NCBI GenBank assembly: GCA_028687035.1
Contig: JAQUAX010000021.1
Coordinates: 1 to 41,644 of the forward strand
Direction: 5' to 3'
DNA: 41,644 nt
Source of the DNA: Dechloromonas sp.
GTDB taxonomy: Bacteria; Pseudomonadota; Gammaproteobacteria; Burkholderiales; Rhodocyclaceae
In this document: piece by piece, positions 17,820 through 28,600 of the stretch
Position numbering within the stretch: the stretch's first letter is position 1
Layout of the letters: each line of letters opens with the position of its first letter
Notes under the pieces: model-generated
What the model was told of the DNA's origin: nothing
What the model saw: only the letters and a program-made list of their open reading frames with translations
Database searches by the model: none
Position numbers and translations under genes: made by a program

Positions 17820-18420
17820 ACCGACGCAAACCATCTACGTCGTCGACGACGACGAGGCGATGCGCGACTCGATGACCTGGCTGCTCGAGGGCGAAGGCTA
17901 CCGCGTCGCCTGCTTCGACTCCGCCGCCGCCTTCCTGAAGGCGCGCCGCGACGACCTGCGCGGCTGCCTGGTGCTCGACGTCCGGATGCCCGACATGAGC
18001 GGCCTCGAACTGCACGAGAAGCTCGACGCGCTGGGCTCGACGCTGCCGATCATCTTCGTCACCGGCCACGGCGACGTGCCGATGGCGGTCGGCGCGCTGC
18101 AGCGCGGCGCCTGCGATTTCATCGAGAAACCCTTCCACGACGAGGACCTGCTGGTCCGCATCCGCCGCGCGCTCGAACTCGAAGCCGAACTGGCGGCACG
18201 CCGCCGGCAGGACGACGCGATCGTGCACCGGATCGGCCAGCTGACGCAGCGCGAGCGCGAAGTCATGGAACTGGTCGTCGCCGGCAAGCTGAACAAGCAG
18301 ATCGCCGACCAGCTGAACATCAGCATGAAGACCGTCGAGGCCCACCGGGCCCGCGTGATGGAAAAGATGGGCGTGCGCACCCTGGCCGAACTGGTCAAGG
18401 TGACGATGGCGGTCGGCTGA
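17812..18420 (+). CDS. FixJ/LuxR-type response regulator
   Basis: 202 residues. The N-terminal receiver has acidic pocket D12-D14, phosphoacceptor D56 (LVLDVRMPDMSG), T84 region (FVTGHGDVPMAV) and K106 (FIEKPF). The C-terminal LuxR-type helix-turn-helix lies at about 140-200 (LTQREREVMELVVAGKLNKQIADQL, then KTVEAHRARVMEKM). GAGGAAG precedes the ATG, which overlaps the kinase stop region by 8 bp. It is the cognate regulator of that kinase. Likely targets are the lrgAB operon itself and possibly the divergent hydrolase gene, but no site has been demonstrated. Confidence 0.93.
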   Translation: MSEPTQTIYVVDDDEAMRDSMTWLLEGEGYRVACFDSAAAFLKARRDDLRGCLVLDVRMPDMSGLELHEKLDALGSTLPIIFVTGHGDVPMAVGALQRGACDFIEKPFHDEDLLVRIRRALELEAELAARRRQDDAIVHRIGQLTQREREVMELVVAGKLNKQIADQLNISMKTVEAHRARVMEKMGVRTLAELVKVTMAVG

Positions 18421-18436
18421 GCGCCGCCGCCTCCGG

Positions 18437-18766
18437 TCAGAGCGGGATCAGGTCGTCGCCGCCGGCGACCAGGTCGCCGTACTGCGTCTGCTGGCGGACC
18501 TCGCGGCGGCGCAGCAGCTTTTCCTGAACCTTGCCCGGCAGGTCGGTGAACAGGATCACCTGCTTGGCGATCAGCAGTTCGATCATGTCCTCGATGGCCC
18601 GGACGAATTCCAGGTCGAGGCGATCCAGTTCCTGCTGGCGCCAGCGCTCGTGCATGAACTGCAGCAGTTCCGGGTTGTCGTCCGGCAATGCCTCGCGGGC
18701 ATTGTCCTGCGCCGTCGTATGGACCTCGCAGATCCGTCCTTCACTGTCCCTGGCCACGTAAAACAT
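18437..18766 (-). CDS. Small conserved protein (often labelled tryptophan synthase beta-like)
   Basis: 109 residues, soluble and acidic. It has the shape of a small betaproteobacterial/pseudomonad family: an N-terminal MFYVARDSEGRICEVH strand, then a helical part (DLEFVRAIEDMIELLIAKQ, VILFTDLPGKVQEKLLRRRE). Homologues are, as I recall, often annotated as tryptophan synthase subunit beta-like, but nothing of the PLP enzyme is present and that name should not be used functionally. GGAGGG precedes the ATG. It is 39 bp downstream of the ankyrin gene on the same strand. Function unknown. Confidence 0.75.
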   Translation of the reverse strand: MFYVARDSEGRICEVHTTAQDNAREALPDDNPELLQFMHERWRQQELDRLDLEFVRAIEDMIELLIAKQVILFTDLPGKVQEKLLRRREVRQQTQYGDLVAGGDDLIPL

Positions 18767-18805
18767 GTTTTCCCTCCCCGTTCGCCGAACCGCGCAGCGC
18801 GCCGC

Positions 18806-19816
18806 TCAGCGGCTCCTGACCGGTGCCTTCGGCGGCATCCGCGGCTTGCCGAAATAGGTCGCCGGCGGCACCTTGTAGCCGCTCGGCTTGCCGTCGGCAT
18901 CATAGACGATGTTGGCCGACTGCTCCTGCGGCTTGTCGCGGCTCGCCGTGATTTCCAGCGTCGCGGCGCGCGCCGGCTGCGGGCGGTCGAATTCGCTGCG
19001 CACGATGCGCACGCGCTCGGCGGCGATGCGACGGTCGATCGCCTCGGTGGACATGCCGCGCTCGGCGAGCTTCTCGCGCATGCCGAGCAGGTCCTCGAGT
19101 TCCTTGGACATCGCCAGCGAACGCTGCGGCGCGCCCCAGCGCTCCTTCGGCTGGCTGACCGCTTCGCCGAACTCCTCCGGATTGCTGACCAGGCGGGCGA
19201 TCTCCAGCTGGTCGTTGCGCATCGCCCATTCCAGCGCGCCGTCGCCCCAGTCGTTCTTCGGCCGGCGGTCGGCGCCCTTCTCGATCAGCCGGCGGGCGAG
19301 CTCCTGGCGCCCTTCGTAGATCGCCATCATCAGCACGGTCGAGCCGTTGGTGCTCTGCGCATTGATGTCGGCCCCCTGTTCGATCAGGTAGTCGGCAACC
19401 GCCTGCTGGCCGGCGAACACCGCGTAATGCAGCGGCGACCACTGGCGGCGCGGCGCGTTGATCCGGGCCCCGCGTTCGACCAGCCACTTGACGGCGTCGA
19501 GCTGGCCGCGCCATGCGGCGAGCGCCAGCGCGGTCTCGCCGTTGGCGTTGCGCTGGTTGATGTCGGCACCGCGCGAGATGAACAGGCGCATCAGTTCGAT
19601 CTTGCCTTCCCAGGCGCCGATCATCAGGCCGGAGCCGATCCGCGCGCCGACGAAATCGGGGGGCAGCCCTTCGTCCAGCCAGCGCTGCGCCTGCTCGACG
19701 TCGCCCAGTTCGAGGCGGTTGGCGAAGGCGACCGGGTCCGGCAATTGCGCCTGGGCCGGTGCAAACAGCGCCATCCCGATTATCATTGCCGCCAACTGTC
19801 CCGCCACCCGTTTCAT
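18806..19816 (-). CDS. Secreted ankyrin-repeat protein
   Basis: 336 residues. A Sec-type signal peptide (MKRVAGQLAAMIIGMALFAPAQA) is followed by four to five ankyrin repeats at about 60-210 (SGLMIGAWEGKIELMRLFISR, NGETALALAAWRGQLDAVKWL, WSPLHYAVFAGQQAVADYL, GSTVLMMAIYEGRQELARRL). A charged C-terminal region of unknown fold follows. Ankyrin repeats bind other proteins, so a periplasmic scaffold or inhibitor role is plausible. The ATG at 19816 is chosen because GGAAG precedes it and the signal peptide starts there; the frame stays open far upstream with non-protein-like sequence. It is divergent from the TonB-family gene with the two starts almost touching. Confidence 0.85.
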   Translation of the reverse strand: MKRVAGQLAAMIIGMALFAPAQAQLPDPVAFANRLELGDVEQAQRWLDEGLPPDFVGARIGSGLMIGAWEGKIELMRLFISRGADINQRNANGETALALAAWRGQLDAVKWLVERGARINAPRRQWSPLHYAVFAGQQAVADYLIEQGADINAQSTNGSTVLMMAIYEGRQELARRLIEKGADRRPKNDWGDGALEWAMRNDQLEIARLVSNPEEFGEAVSQPKERWGAPQRSLAMSKELEDLLGMREKLAERGMSTEAIDRRIAAERVRIVRSEFDRPQPARAATLEITASRDKPQEQSANIVYDADGKPSGYKVPPATYFGKPRMPPKAPVRSR

Positions 19817-19831
19817 CGATCTTCCCGCACC

Positions 19832-20380
19832 TTGTCCAGCGCGCATTCTCTCACGACATCCGGCCGCCGACGACTGCTCGCCGCCTTCGCCGCGTCGCTC
19901 GCGCTGCACGGGCTGCCGGCCCTGTCCGGCCTGCTGGTTTCGCCCGCCGAACAGCCGTCGACCGCAGCGCCGCTGCGCGCCGAACTGCGCCCGCCGCCCC
20001 CGGCCGAGGACGTGCCGCTGAGCCTGCCCGAGCCGCCGCCCCCGAAGCCGGCGCCGGCCCCGGCGAAGAAGCCGCCACCCCCGAAGCAGCCCGAACCGCG
20101 ATCGACGACCTGGACCCAGACCGTGCGCGACCACCTGCAGCGCCAGCAGGAGCGCGGCGAGTTCTATCCGCCGGAGGCCATCGCCCGAGGCCTGCAAGGG
20201 GAAGTCCTGGTGCTGATCGTGCTCGACGAATCGGGCAAGGTGGTCGGCGCCCGCGTCGAACAGGGCAGCGGCCACGCGATCCTGGATACGGCGGCGCTGC
20301 AGGCCGTCCGTTCGCTGAAGTCGCTGCCGGCCGACGCGCCGCGCCAGGTGGTGCTGCCCGTCGTCTTCCGGCTGCGCTGA
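19832..20380 (+). CDS. TonB-family energy transducer
   Basis: About 182 residues in TonB order: short cytoplasmic N-terminus, one membrane anchor (about 14-36, LLAAFAASLALHGLPALSGLLV), a Pro/Lys-rich periplasmic spacer (about 48-92) and a TonB_C domain (YPPEAIARGLQGEVLVLIVLD, GSGHAILDTAALQAVRS). It would carry proton-motive energy from ExbBD to receptors such as the one at 196-2298. No exbB or exbD lies nearby. The start is uncertain: the frame is open far upstream without a useful ATG. A TTG at 19832 gives the expected topology but has no ribosome site. The start is only 15 bp from the divergent ankyrin start. Confidence 0.8.
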   Translation: MSSAHSLTTSGRRRLLAAFAASLALHGLPALSGLLVSPAEQPSTAAPLRAELRPPPPAEDVPLSLPEPPPPKPAPAPAKKPPPPKQPEPRSTTWTQTVRDHLQRQQERGEFYPPEAIARGLQGEVLVLIVLDESGKVVGARVEQGSGHAILDTAALQAVRSLKSLPADAPRQVVLPVVFRLR

Positions 20381-20381
20381 C

Positions 20382-21581
20382 TCAGACCGCGCCGGCGGCG
20401 CGCAGCGCGGCGATGCGTTCGGCGGCGTAGCCGAGCGCAGCCAGCACCTCGTCGGTATGCTGGCCGAGCGCCGGCCCCAGCCATTCGGTGCCGCCCGGCG
20501 TCGCCGACAATTTGGGCACGATGCCGGGAATCCGGAAAGGCTTGCCGTCCGGCAGCGTCGCCGATTCGAACATCTGCCGTGCGATGAATTGCGGGTCGGC
20601 GAACATGTCGACCGCGGAATACACGCGCGACGACGGCACCTCGGCCGTGGCCAGCGTCGCCAGTACCTCGGCCTCGTCGTGCCGGGCGCACCAGGCGTCG
20701 ATCAGCGCGTAGATCTCGTCGCGCCGCGCATCGCGCCCGGCGTTGTCGGCCAGCGACGGATCGTCGGCGAGGTCAGGGCGGCCGATGGCGTGCATGAAGC
20801 GCCTGAAGATCGCGTCGCCGTTGGCGCCGATGGTCACGTGCTTGCCGTCGCGGGTGGTGTGCGTGTTCGACGGCGTGATGCCCGGCATGATGTTGCCGGT
20901 GCGCTCGCGGACGAAGCCGAAGACGTCGTATTCCGGGACCAGCGATTCCATCATCGCGAACACCGCCTCGTACAGCGCGACATCGACGACCTGGCCGGCC
21001 CCGCCGTTCACTTCCTTGTGGCGCAGCGCCATCAGCGCGCCGATGGCGCCCCACAGTGCGGCGATCGAGTCGCCGATCGAGATGCCGGTGCGCACCGGCG
21101 GCCGGTCCGGGAAGCCGGTGATGTAGCGCAGCCCGCCCATCGATTCGCCGACCGCGCCGAAGCCCGGCTGGTCCTTGTACGGCCCGCTCTGGCCGAAGCC
21201 GGACAGGCGCACCATGACCAGCCCGGGATTGGCGGCGTGCAGTTCCTCCCAAGACAGCCCGAGTTTTTCCAGCACGCCGGGGCGGAAGTTCTCGACAAGG
21301 ATGTCGGCTTCGGCGATCAGCCGGCGAACGAATTCGCGGCCTTCCGGGTGCTTCAGGTTGGCGGTCACCGATTTCTTGTTGCGCGCCTGCACGTACCACC
21401 ACAGCGAGGTGCCCTCGTACAGCTTGCGCCACTTGCGCAGCGGGTCGCCGCCGTCGGGCGATTCGACCTTGATCACGTCGGCGCCGAACTCGGCCATGAT
21501 CCGCGTGCAGAACGGCCCGGCGATCAGCGTGCCGAGTTCGACGACCTTGACGCCGGCCAGCGGTTTTTGCATTTCATCCAT
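20382..21581 (-). CDS. Class III (CaiB/BaiF-family) CoA-transferase
   Basis: 399 residues of the formyl-CoA transferase/CaiB fold (LAGVKVVELGTLIAGPFCTRIMAEFGADVIKVE, KKSVTANLKHPEGREFVRRL, ENFRPGVLEKLGL, GFGQSGPY). The likely nucleophilic Asp is D171 (TGISIGDSIAALWGA). It moves CoA between carboxylic acids; the actual acid pair cannot be told from sequence. The start overlaps the murI stop by 8 bp, so the two are coupled, an odd functional pairing. The 3' end is 1 bp from the convergent TonB-family stop codon. GGGAG precedes the ATG. Confidence 0.92.
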   Translation of the reverse strand: MDEMQKPLAGVKVVELGTLIAGPFCTRIMAEFGADVIKVESPDGGDPLRKWRKLYEGTSLWWYVQARNKKSVTANLKHPEGREFVRRLIAEADILVENFRPGVLEKLGLSWEELHAANPGLVMVRLSGFGQSGPYKDQPGFGAVGESMGGLRYITGFPDRPPVRTGISIGDSIAALWGAIGALMALRHKEVNGGAGQVVDVALYEAVFAMMESLVPEYDVFGFVRERTGNIMPGITPSNTHTTRDGKHVTIGANGDAIFRRFMHAIGRPDLADDPSLADNAGRDARRDEIYALIDAWCARHDEAEVLATLATAEVPSSRVYSAVDMFADPQFIARQMFESATLPDGKPFRIPGIVPKLSATPGGTEWLGPALGQHTDEVLAALGYAAERIAALRAAGAV

Positions 21582-22371
21582 GATGCGGCTCCCAGTGTTC
21601 GACGGGCAGGTGTTCGCCCCACAGGCGGGCGACGGTCGGCCCGACCCGCTCCGGCGCGCCGCTGGTCGTCACCGTCAGCCGGCCGTGGCCGCCGCCGAGC
21701 AGGCCGCCGGCCGCGAGCCGGCGTTCGACCTGGCGGGCGACCGCGGCGCCGGTATCGAGCAGTTGCGTGCCGGCCGGCAGGCGCGCCGCGATCGCCGGCG
21801 CGACCCACGGGTAATGCGTGCAGCCGAGCACGACGACGTCGGCCCCGGCCGCCGCCAGCGGTTCGACGTAGCGGTCGAGCAGGCCGGCGACGCGCGGGCT
21901 GTCGGCGCCTTCGCTCTCGATCGCCTCGGCCAGCCCCGGACAGGGCTGGGCCAACACGCGCAGGTGGTTGGCATGGTTGCCGACCAGGCGCTGGAAGCGT
22001 TCGCTGGCCAGCGTCCGGGTCGTCGCCAGCACGGCGATCGTGCCGCTCCGGGTCAGCGCCGCCGCCGGCTTGACGCCCGGCTCCAGCGCGACCACCGGCA
22101 ACTGCGTCGCCGCCCGGATCGCCTCGGCCGCCGCGGCGGTCGCCGTATTGCAGGCAATCACCAGCGCCTTGGCGCCGCGCCGGGCGATCGCCTCGGCGAT
22201 CCGCACGCCGCGCTCCTTAAGGAAGCTCTCCGGCCGGTCGCCGTAGGGCAGGAAGCGGGTGTCGGCGAAATAGAAATAGTCCTCGTGCGGCAGTCGACCG
22301 CACAGCGCGCGCAGCACCGTCAGGCCGCCGAGGCCGGAATCGAAGACGGCGATGGGTTGGGGAGGTTTCAA
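21574..22371 (-). CDS. murI: Glutamate racemase
   Basis: Converts L-glutamate to D-glutamate for peptidoglycan. Motifs present are IAVFDSGLGGLTVL (D11), the two catalytic cysteines C74 (VIACNTATA) and C184 (VLGCTHYPWV), and YFADTRFLPYG. The start is inferred to be TTG at 22371, directly before KPPQPIAVFDSG. This gives 265 residues, typical of the family. An upstream extension to about 22548 is open but would overlap the preceding gene and does not look like MurI. The ribosome site before the TTG is weak. It sits between a small membrane-protein gene (46 bp upstream) and the CoA-transferase. Confidence 0.93.
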   Translation of the reverse strand: MKPPQPIAVFDSGLGGLTVLRALCGRLPHEDYFYFADTRFLPYGDRPESFLKERGVRIAEAIARRGAKALVIACNTATAAAAEAIRAATQLPVVALEPGVKPAAALTRSGTIAVLATTRTLASERFQRLVGNHANHLRVLAQPCPGLAEAIESEGADSPRVAGLLDRYVEPLAAAGADVVVLGCTHYPWVAPAIAARLPAGTQLLDTGAAVARQVERRLAAGGLLGGGHGRLTVTTSGAPERVGPTVARLWGEHLPVEHWEPHHG

Positions 22372-22417
22372 GAAGCGGCTTCGCGAAATGCGGAAAAAAC
22401 GGACGATGGGGCCGGAC

Positions 22418-22822
22418 TCAGCCCGATCGGCGGCAACGGAAAAACAGGGACGGAGCGATGGCCACCCACAGCACGACGAAAACCCAGATCCGCCCCGCGC
22501 CGATATTGTAATTGTCCAGCAGCGCCAACCACGAGTGCCCCGCGACAAAATGGAAGAACAGGAATTCGAAGGCGACCGTCAGCGCGGCCCAGCCCGCCCC
22601 GAGCAGCACGGCGGAACGCCTGGACGGCGGCGGCCAGCGACTGATGGCGGCCCGCATCACCAGACCGAGCAGCACGATGCCCGTCGCCGTGGAGAGCTGA
22701 TGCGCCGTCAGTTCGTCGACATGGCGCCCGTAGGTCAGATCGCGCAGGCCGCCGTTGGCCACCGAAACCAGCAGCATGGCGCACCAGGCGGCAAACATTT
22801 TGACGATGAAATGCAGAGGCAT
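22418..22822 (-). CDS. Small conserved membrane protein, function unknown
   Basis: 134 residues with about four hydrophobic helices (FIVKMFAAWCAMLLVSVA, LSTATGIVLLGLVMRAAI, AVLLGAGWAALTVAFEFLFF, IWVFVVLWVAIAPSLFF). A conserved-looking cytoplasmic/periplasmic turn GLRDLTYGRHVDELTAHQLST is present, seen in a family of uncharacterised bacterial membrane proteins. There is no Shine-Dalgarno sequence: the U-rich tail of the icd terminator lies 4-12 bp upstream of the ATG. A later ATG at 22798 is an alternative. It heads a leftward group with murI and the CoA-transferase. Confidence 0.72.
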   Translation of the reverse strand: MPLHFIVKMFAAWCAMLLVSVANGGLRDLTYGRHVDELTAHQLSTATGIVLLGLVMRAAISRWPPPSRRSAVLLGAGWAALTVAFEFLFFHFVAGHSWLALLDNYNIGAGRIWVFVVLWVAIAPSLFFRCRRSG

Positions 22823-22825
22823 GGC

Positions 22826-22855
22826 GAAAAGAAAAGCCCCCGACCGGCGGGGGCT
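22826..22855 (-). terminator. Rho-independent terminator after icd
   Basis: Read leftward, the stem AGCCCCC / GGGGGCT with a 7-nt loop is followed by TTTTCTTTT, 26 bp after the icd stop codon. The T-tract ends just before the start codon of the next leftward gene. Confidence 0.88.
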
Positions 22856-22880
22856 TGGCTGTCCTAGCGATTCAGCACGC

Positions 22881-24122
22881 TTACATCCGCGCGATCATCG
22901 CGTCGCCGAAGCCGGAACACGACACTTCGGTCGCGCCGTCCATCAGGCGGGCGAAATCGTAGGTCACCTGCTTGTCGCCGATCGCGGCTTCCATGGCCTT
23001 GATGACGAGGTCCGCGGCCTCGGTCCAGCCGAGGTGGCGCAGCATCATTTCGGCGGACAGGATCAGCGAGCCCGGGTTGACCTTGTCGAGCCCGGCGTAC
23101 TTCGGCGCCGTGCCGTGCGTCGCTTCGAAGCAGGCGTACTGGTCCGAGATGTTGGCGCCCGGCGCGATGCCGATGCCGCCGACCTGCGCGGCCAGCGCGT
23201 CGGAGATGTAGTCGCCGTTCAGGTTGCAGGTCGCGATCACGTCGTATTCGGCCGGACGCAGCAGGATCTGCTGCAGGAAGGCGTCGGCGATCGCGTCCTT
23301 GACGACGATCTCGCGGCCGGTGTCCGGGTTCCTGATCCGGCACCACGGGCCGCCGTCGATCGGCTCGGCGCCGAACTCGTCGCGGGCGACCTGGTAGCCG
23401 GTGTCACGGAACAGGCCTTCCGTGTATTTCATGATGTTGCCCTTGTGCACGATGGTCACCGACTTGCGGTCGTTGGCGATCGCGTACTTGATCGCGGCGC
23501 GGACCAGGCGGGCGGTGCCTTCGACGGAAACCGGCTTGATGCCGATGCCCGAGGTCGCCGGGAAGCGGATCTTCCGGACGCCCATCTCGTCCTGCAGGAA
23601 CTTGATGACCTTCTTCGCGCCTTCCGATTCGGCGGCCCATTCGATGCCGGCGTAGATGTCCTCGGTGTTCTCGCGGAAGATCACCATGTTGGTCAGTTCC
23701 GGATGCTTCAGCGGCGACGGCACGCCCTTGAAGTACTGCACCGGACGGACGCACTGGTAGAGGTCGAGCTCCTGGCGCAGCGCGACGTTCAGCGAGCGGA
23801 TGCCGCCGCCGACCGGGGTCGTCATCGGTCCCTTGATCGACACCGAGTATTCCTTCAGCGCATCGAAGGTTTCCTTGGGGAACCACTCGTCCGGGCCGTA
23901 GATGCGGGTCGATTTCTCGCCGGCATAGACCTCCATCCAGTGGATCTTCCTTTTGCCGCCGTAGGCCTTGTCGACCGCGGCGTCGATGACCTTGATCATG
24001 ACCGGCGTGATGTCGATGCCGATGCCGTCGCCTTCGATGAACGGGATGATCGGATTGTCCGGGATCGCCTGCCCCGGAACGATTTTCTGACCACCTTGCG
24101 GAACCTTGATGTGAGATGTCAT
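22881..24122 (-). CDS. icd: Isocitrate dehydrogenase, NADP-dependent, dimeric type
   Basis: Oxidative decarboxylation of isocitrate to 2-oxoglutarate in the TCA cycle. 413 residues, like E. coli Icd. Landmarks are [15 protein letters not shown] and [17 protein letters not shown], in which S110 corresponds to the E. coli phosphorylation site Ser113. [13 protein letters not shown], the NDR/IVHKGN segment, [17 protein letters not shown] and the NADP region [11 protein letters not shown] are also present. The ATG at 24122 is preceded by GGAGTG. AceK is encoded 2.7 kb away, so phosphorylation control is expected. It follows the monomeric isozyme gene on the same strand, but a terminator separates them. 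Confidence 0.97.
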   Translation of the reverse strand: MTSHIKVPQGGQKIVPGQAIPDNPIIPFIEGDGIGIDITPVMIKVIDAAVDKAYGGKRKIHWMEVYAGEKSTRIYGPDEWFPKETFDALKEYSVSIKGPMTTPVGGGIRSLNVALRQELDLYQCVRPVQYFKGVPSPLKHPELTNMVIFRENTEDIYAGIEWAAESEGAKKVIKFLQDEMGVRKIRFPATSGIGIKPVSVEGTARLVRAAIKYAIANDRKSVTIVHKGNIMKYTEGLFRDTGYQVARDEFGAEPIDGGPWCRIRNPDTGREIVVKDAIADAFLQQILLRPAEYDVIATCNLNGDYISDALAAQVGGIGIAPGANISDQYACFEATHGTAPKYAGLDKVNPGSLILSAEMMLRHLGWTEAADLVIKAMEAAIGDKQVTYDFARLMDGATEVSCSGFGDAMIARM

Positions 24123-24275
24123 AGCCACACTCCATGCGTTGTTATGGGACGACCCGTATCTGCGTCGGCACATCCCTCTGCGGGGATGCGGGGCCAGGGC
24201 GGGCCTGGCCGGAAGCGCACGCAATTATGCGGCAAAAGGCGGAACGGTGTCAGCCATGCACCGCCGCGGTGCCCA

Positions 24276-24315
24276 TGAAAAAGCCCGGCCGACCGGGGGT
24301 TCCGGTCGGCCGGGC
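24276..24315 (-). terminator. Rho-independent terminator after monomeric isocitrate dehydrogenase
   Basis: A perfect 14-bp stem (GCCCGGCCGACCGG and its complement) with a 5-nt loop. Read leftward it is followed by TTTTTCATG. It separates the two isocitrate dehydrogenase genes. Confidence 0.9.
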
Positions 24316-24341
24316 CGTCAGGCACCGGAAGGGGCCCGCGC

Positions 24342-26579
<2,238 letters not shown>

Positions 26580-26793
26580 GTATATCCCCTTGCGTTGGAT
26601 TGAATTGTCGGACCGAGGCCAAGCCCGGTCCTTTGTTTAACCGGTTTGCAGACGCAAAACATCGAGAGTATCGGCCCGCGGCGCATCTCAGTCAACGAAA
26701 CGGGCTTTCACCTGATGCTGTCGCCGGCATCCGGCGGCCTGTGCGCTGCGCAGCCGATGCTAATATTTACCGCTGAATTCGGGACCGTTGACC
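26580..26793. other. Divergent intergenic region between icd2 and aceK
   Basis: 214 bp. A TAATAT hexamer at 26761-26766 is a possible -10 for aceK, but no matching -35 is evident. No strong inverted repeat was noticed. Confidence 0.35.
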
Positions 26794-28566
26794 ATGAAAA
26801 TCTCCGTCGGCCTGTACGGCACCAGCGCGCACCAGATCGCGCTGGCCATGATCCAGGGCTTCAACAAGCACTACCTGCTGTTCCGCCAGACCTGCCGCGA
26901 GGCCAAGACGCGCTTCGAGCAGGGCGACTGGCTGGGCGTGCACAAGGCGGTCCGCGAACGCATCCGCTTCTACGACGACCGCGTCGACGAATGCGTCGAG
27001 CGCCTGCGCAGCGAGTTCGACGCGCAGGGACTCGACGACGCGACCTGGCAGCAGGTCAAGCTGCTGTACATCGGCCTGCTGCTCAACCACAAGCAACCGG
27101 AGCTGGCCGAGACCTTCTTCAACTCGGTGACGACCAAGATCCTGCACCGGACCTATTTCCACAACGACTTCATCTTCGTCCGCCCGACCATCTCGACCGA
27201 GAACCTGGAGGCCGACAGCGACCCGACCTACCGCAGCTACTACGCCGACGCCGACGGCCTGCGCGGCGCGATCCGCAGCATCGTCACCGATTTCGGCTGG
27301 CAGCGCCCGTTCGCCGACCTCGAGCGCGACGTCGGCCATGTCTATCACGCGATCCGGCGCTTCCTGCAGGACGTGCCGAAGCGCGAGTTCAACTTCCAGA
27401 TCCAGGTGCTCGGATCGGCCTTCTACCGCAACAAGGCGGCCTACCTCATCGGCAAGGCGATCAACGGCGCGACCGAATATCCGTTCACGATCCCGGTGCT
27501 GCACGACGATGAAGGCCGGCTCTACCTCGACACCATCCTGCTCGACGCATGGCGGATCGGCCTGCTGTTCTCGCTGTCGCGCGCCTACTTCATGGTCGAC
27601 ATGGAGGTGCCGTCCGGCTACGTGCAGTTCCTGCGCGCCATCATGCCCAACAAGCCGCGCTCCGAGATCTACATCATGCTGGGCCTCGGCAAGCAGGGGA
27701 AGACGATGTTCTTCCGCGACTTCATCTATCACCTGCACCATTCCGAGGACAAGTTCATCATGGCGCCGGGCATCCGCGGCCTGGTCATGCTGGTGTTCAC
27801 GCTGCCGTCCTATCCCTACGTGTTCAAGATCATCAAGGACGTGTTCGGCAGTTCCAAGAACATGGACAAGGCGACGGTCAAGAAGAAATTCATGCTGGTC
27901 AAGCAGGTCGACCGCGTCGGCCGGATGGCCGACACCCTCGAATTCTCCAACGTGATGTTCCCGCTCGACCGCTTCGACCGCGAGATCCTCGACGAACTGG
28001 AGCGCCTGGCCCCGTCGTGCTACGAGATCGACGGCGACCAGCTGATCATCAAGCACCTGTACATCGAGCGCCGGATGGAGCCGCTGAACATCCACCTCGA
28101 GCGCATGGAGAAGAGCGGCAACGCCGACGGCCTGGAACACGCGATCCGCGAATACGGCAACGCGATCCGCGAGCTGGCGCAGGCCAACATCTTCCCGGGC
28201 GACATGCTGTGGAAGAACTTCGGCGTCACGCGCTACGGCCGCGTCGTGTTCTACGACTACGACGAGATCGAGTACATGACCGACTGCAATTTCCGCGCGA
28301 TCCCGCCGGCGCCCGACTACGAGACCGAGATGTCCGGCGAGGTCTGGTATCCGGTCGGCCGCAACGACGTCTTCCCGGAGGAATTCGCGACCTACCTGCT
28401 CGCCTCGCCGCTGCTGCGCAAGGTGTTCATGAAGCACCACCGCGACCTGCTGTCGCCGGGCTTCTGGCAGGATGCGCAGCAGAAGATCCGCGCCGGCCAC
28501 GTCGAGGATTTCTTCCCCTACCCGCAGGAAATCCGCTTCTGCCACACCCCGCCGCAGGCCGCCTGA
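26794..28566 (+). CDS. aceK: Isocitrate dehydrogenase kinase/phosphatase
   Basis: Bifunctional enzyme that phosphorylates Icd on its active-site Ser to divert isocitrate into the glyoxylate bypass and reverses this on glucose-type growth. 590 residues, full length. Landmarks are FNKHYLLFRQTCREAK, ETFFNSVTTKILHRTYFHNDFIF, the ATP-binding stretch APGIRGLVMLVFTLPSYPYVFK (about 324-345), and QANIFPGDMLWKNFGVTRYGRVVFYDYDE. The ATG at 26794 is preferred over an in-frame TTG six bases earlier; neither has a strong ribosome site. It is usually in an aceBAK operon; here it stands alone, next to both IDH genes. Confidence 0.97.
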   Translation: MKISVGLYGTSAHQIALAMIQGFNKHYLLFRQTCREAKTRFEQGDWLGVHKAVRERIRFYDDRVDECVERLRSEFDAQGLDDATWQQVKLLYIGLLLNHKQPELAETFFNSVTTKILHRTYFHNDFIFVRPTISTENLEADSDPTYRSYYADADGLRGAIRSIVTDFGWQRPFADLERDVGHVYHAIRRFLQDVPKREFNFQIQVLGSAFYRNKAAYLIGKAINGATEYPFTIPVLHDDEGRLYLDTILLDAWRIGLLFSLSRAYFMVDMEVPSGYVQFLRAIMPNKPRSEIYIMLGLGKQGKTMFFRDFIYHLHHSEDKFIMAPGIRGLVMLVFTLPSYPYVFKIIKDVFGSSKNMDKATVKKKFMLVKQVDRVGRMADTLEFSNVMFPLDRFDREILDELERLAPSCYEIDGDQLIIKHLYIERRMEPLNIHLERMEKSGNADGLEHAIREYGNAIRELAQANIFPGDMLWKNFGVTRYGRVVFYDYDEIEYMTDCNFRAIPPAPDYETEMSGEVWYPVGRNDVFPEEFATYLLASPLLRKVFMKHHRDLLSPGFWQDAQQKIRAGHVEDFFPYPQEIRFCHTPPQAA

Positions 28567-28600
28567 GCCCGCCGCGGTCGACCGCTCCGAGAAAGCCAAA

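Noticed and set aside
18437..18766. Function as tryptophan synthase beta subunit
   Set aside because: 109 residues with no PLP-binding lysine motif or TrpB fold; the label is an inherited misannotation of the family.
22372..22548. Upstream extension of the murI frame
   Set aside because: It would overlap the end of the preceding membrane-protein gene, and the added sequence does not look like glutamate racemase; the TTG at 22371 fits family length.
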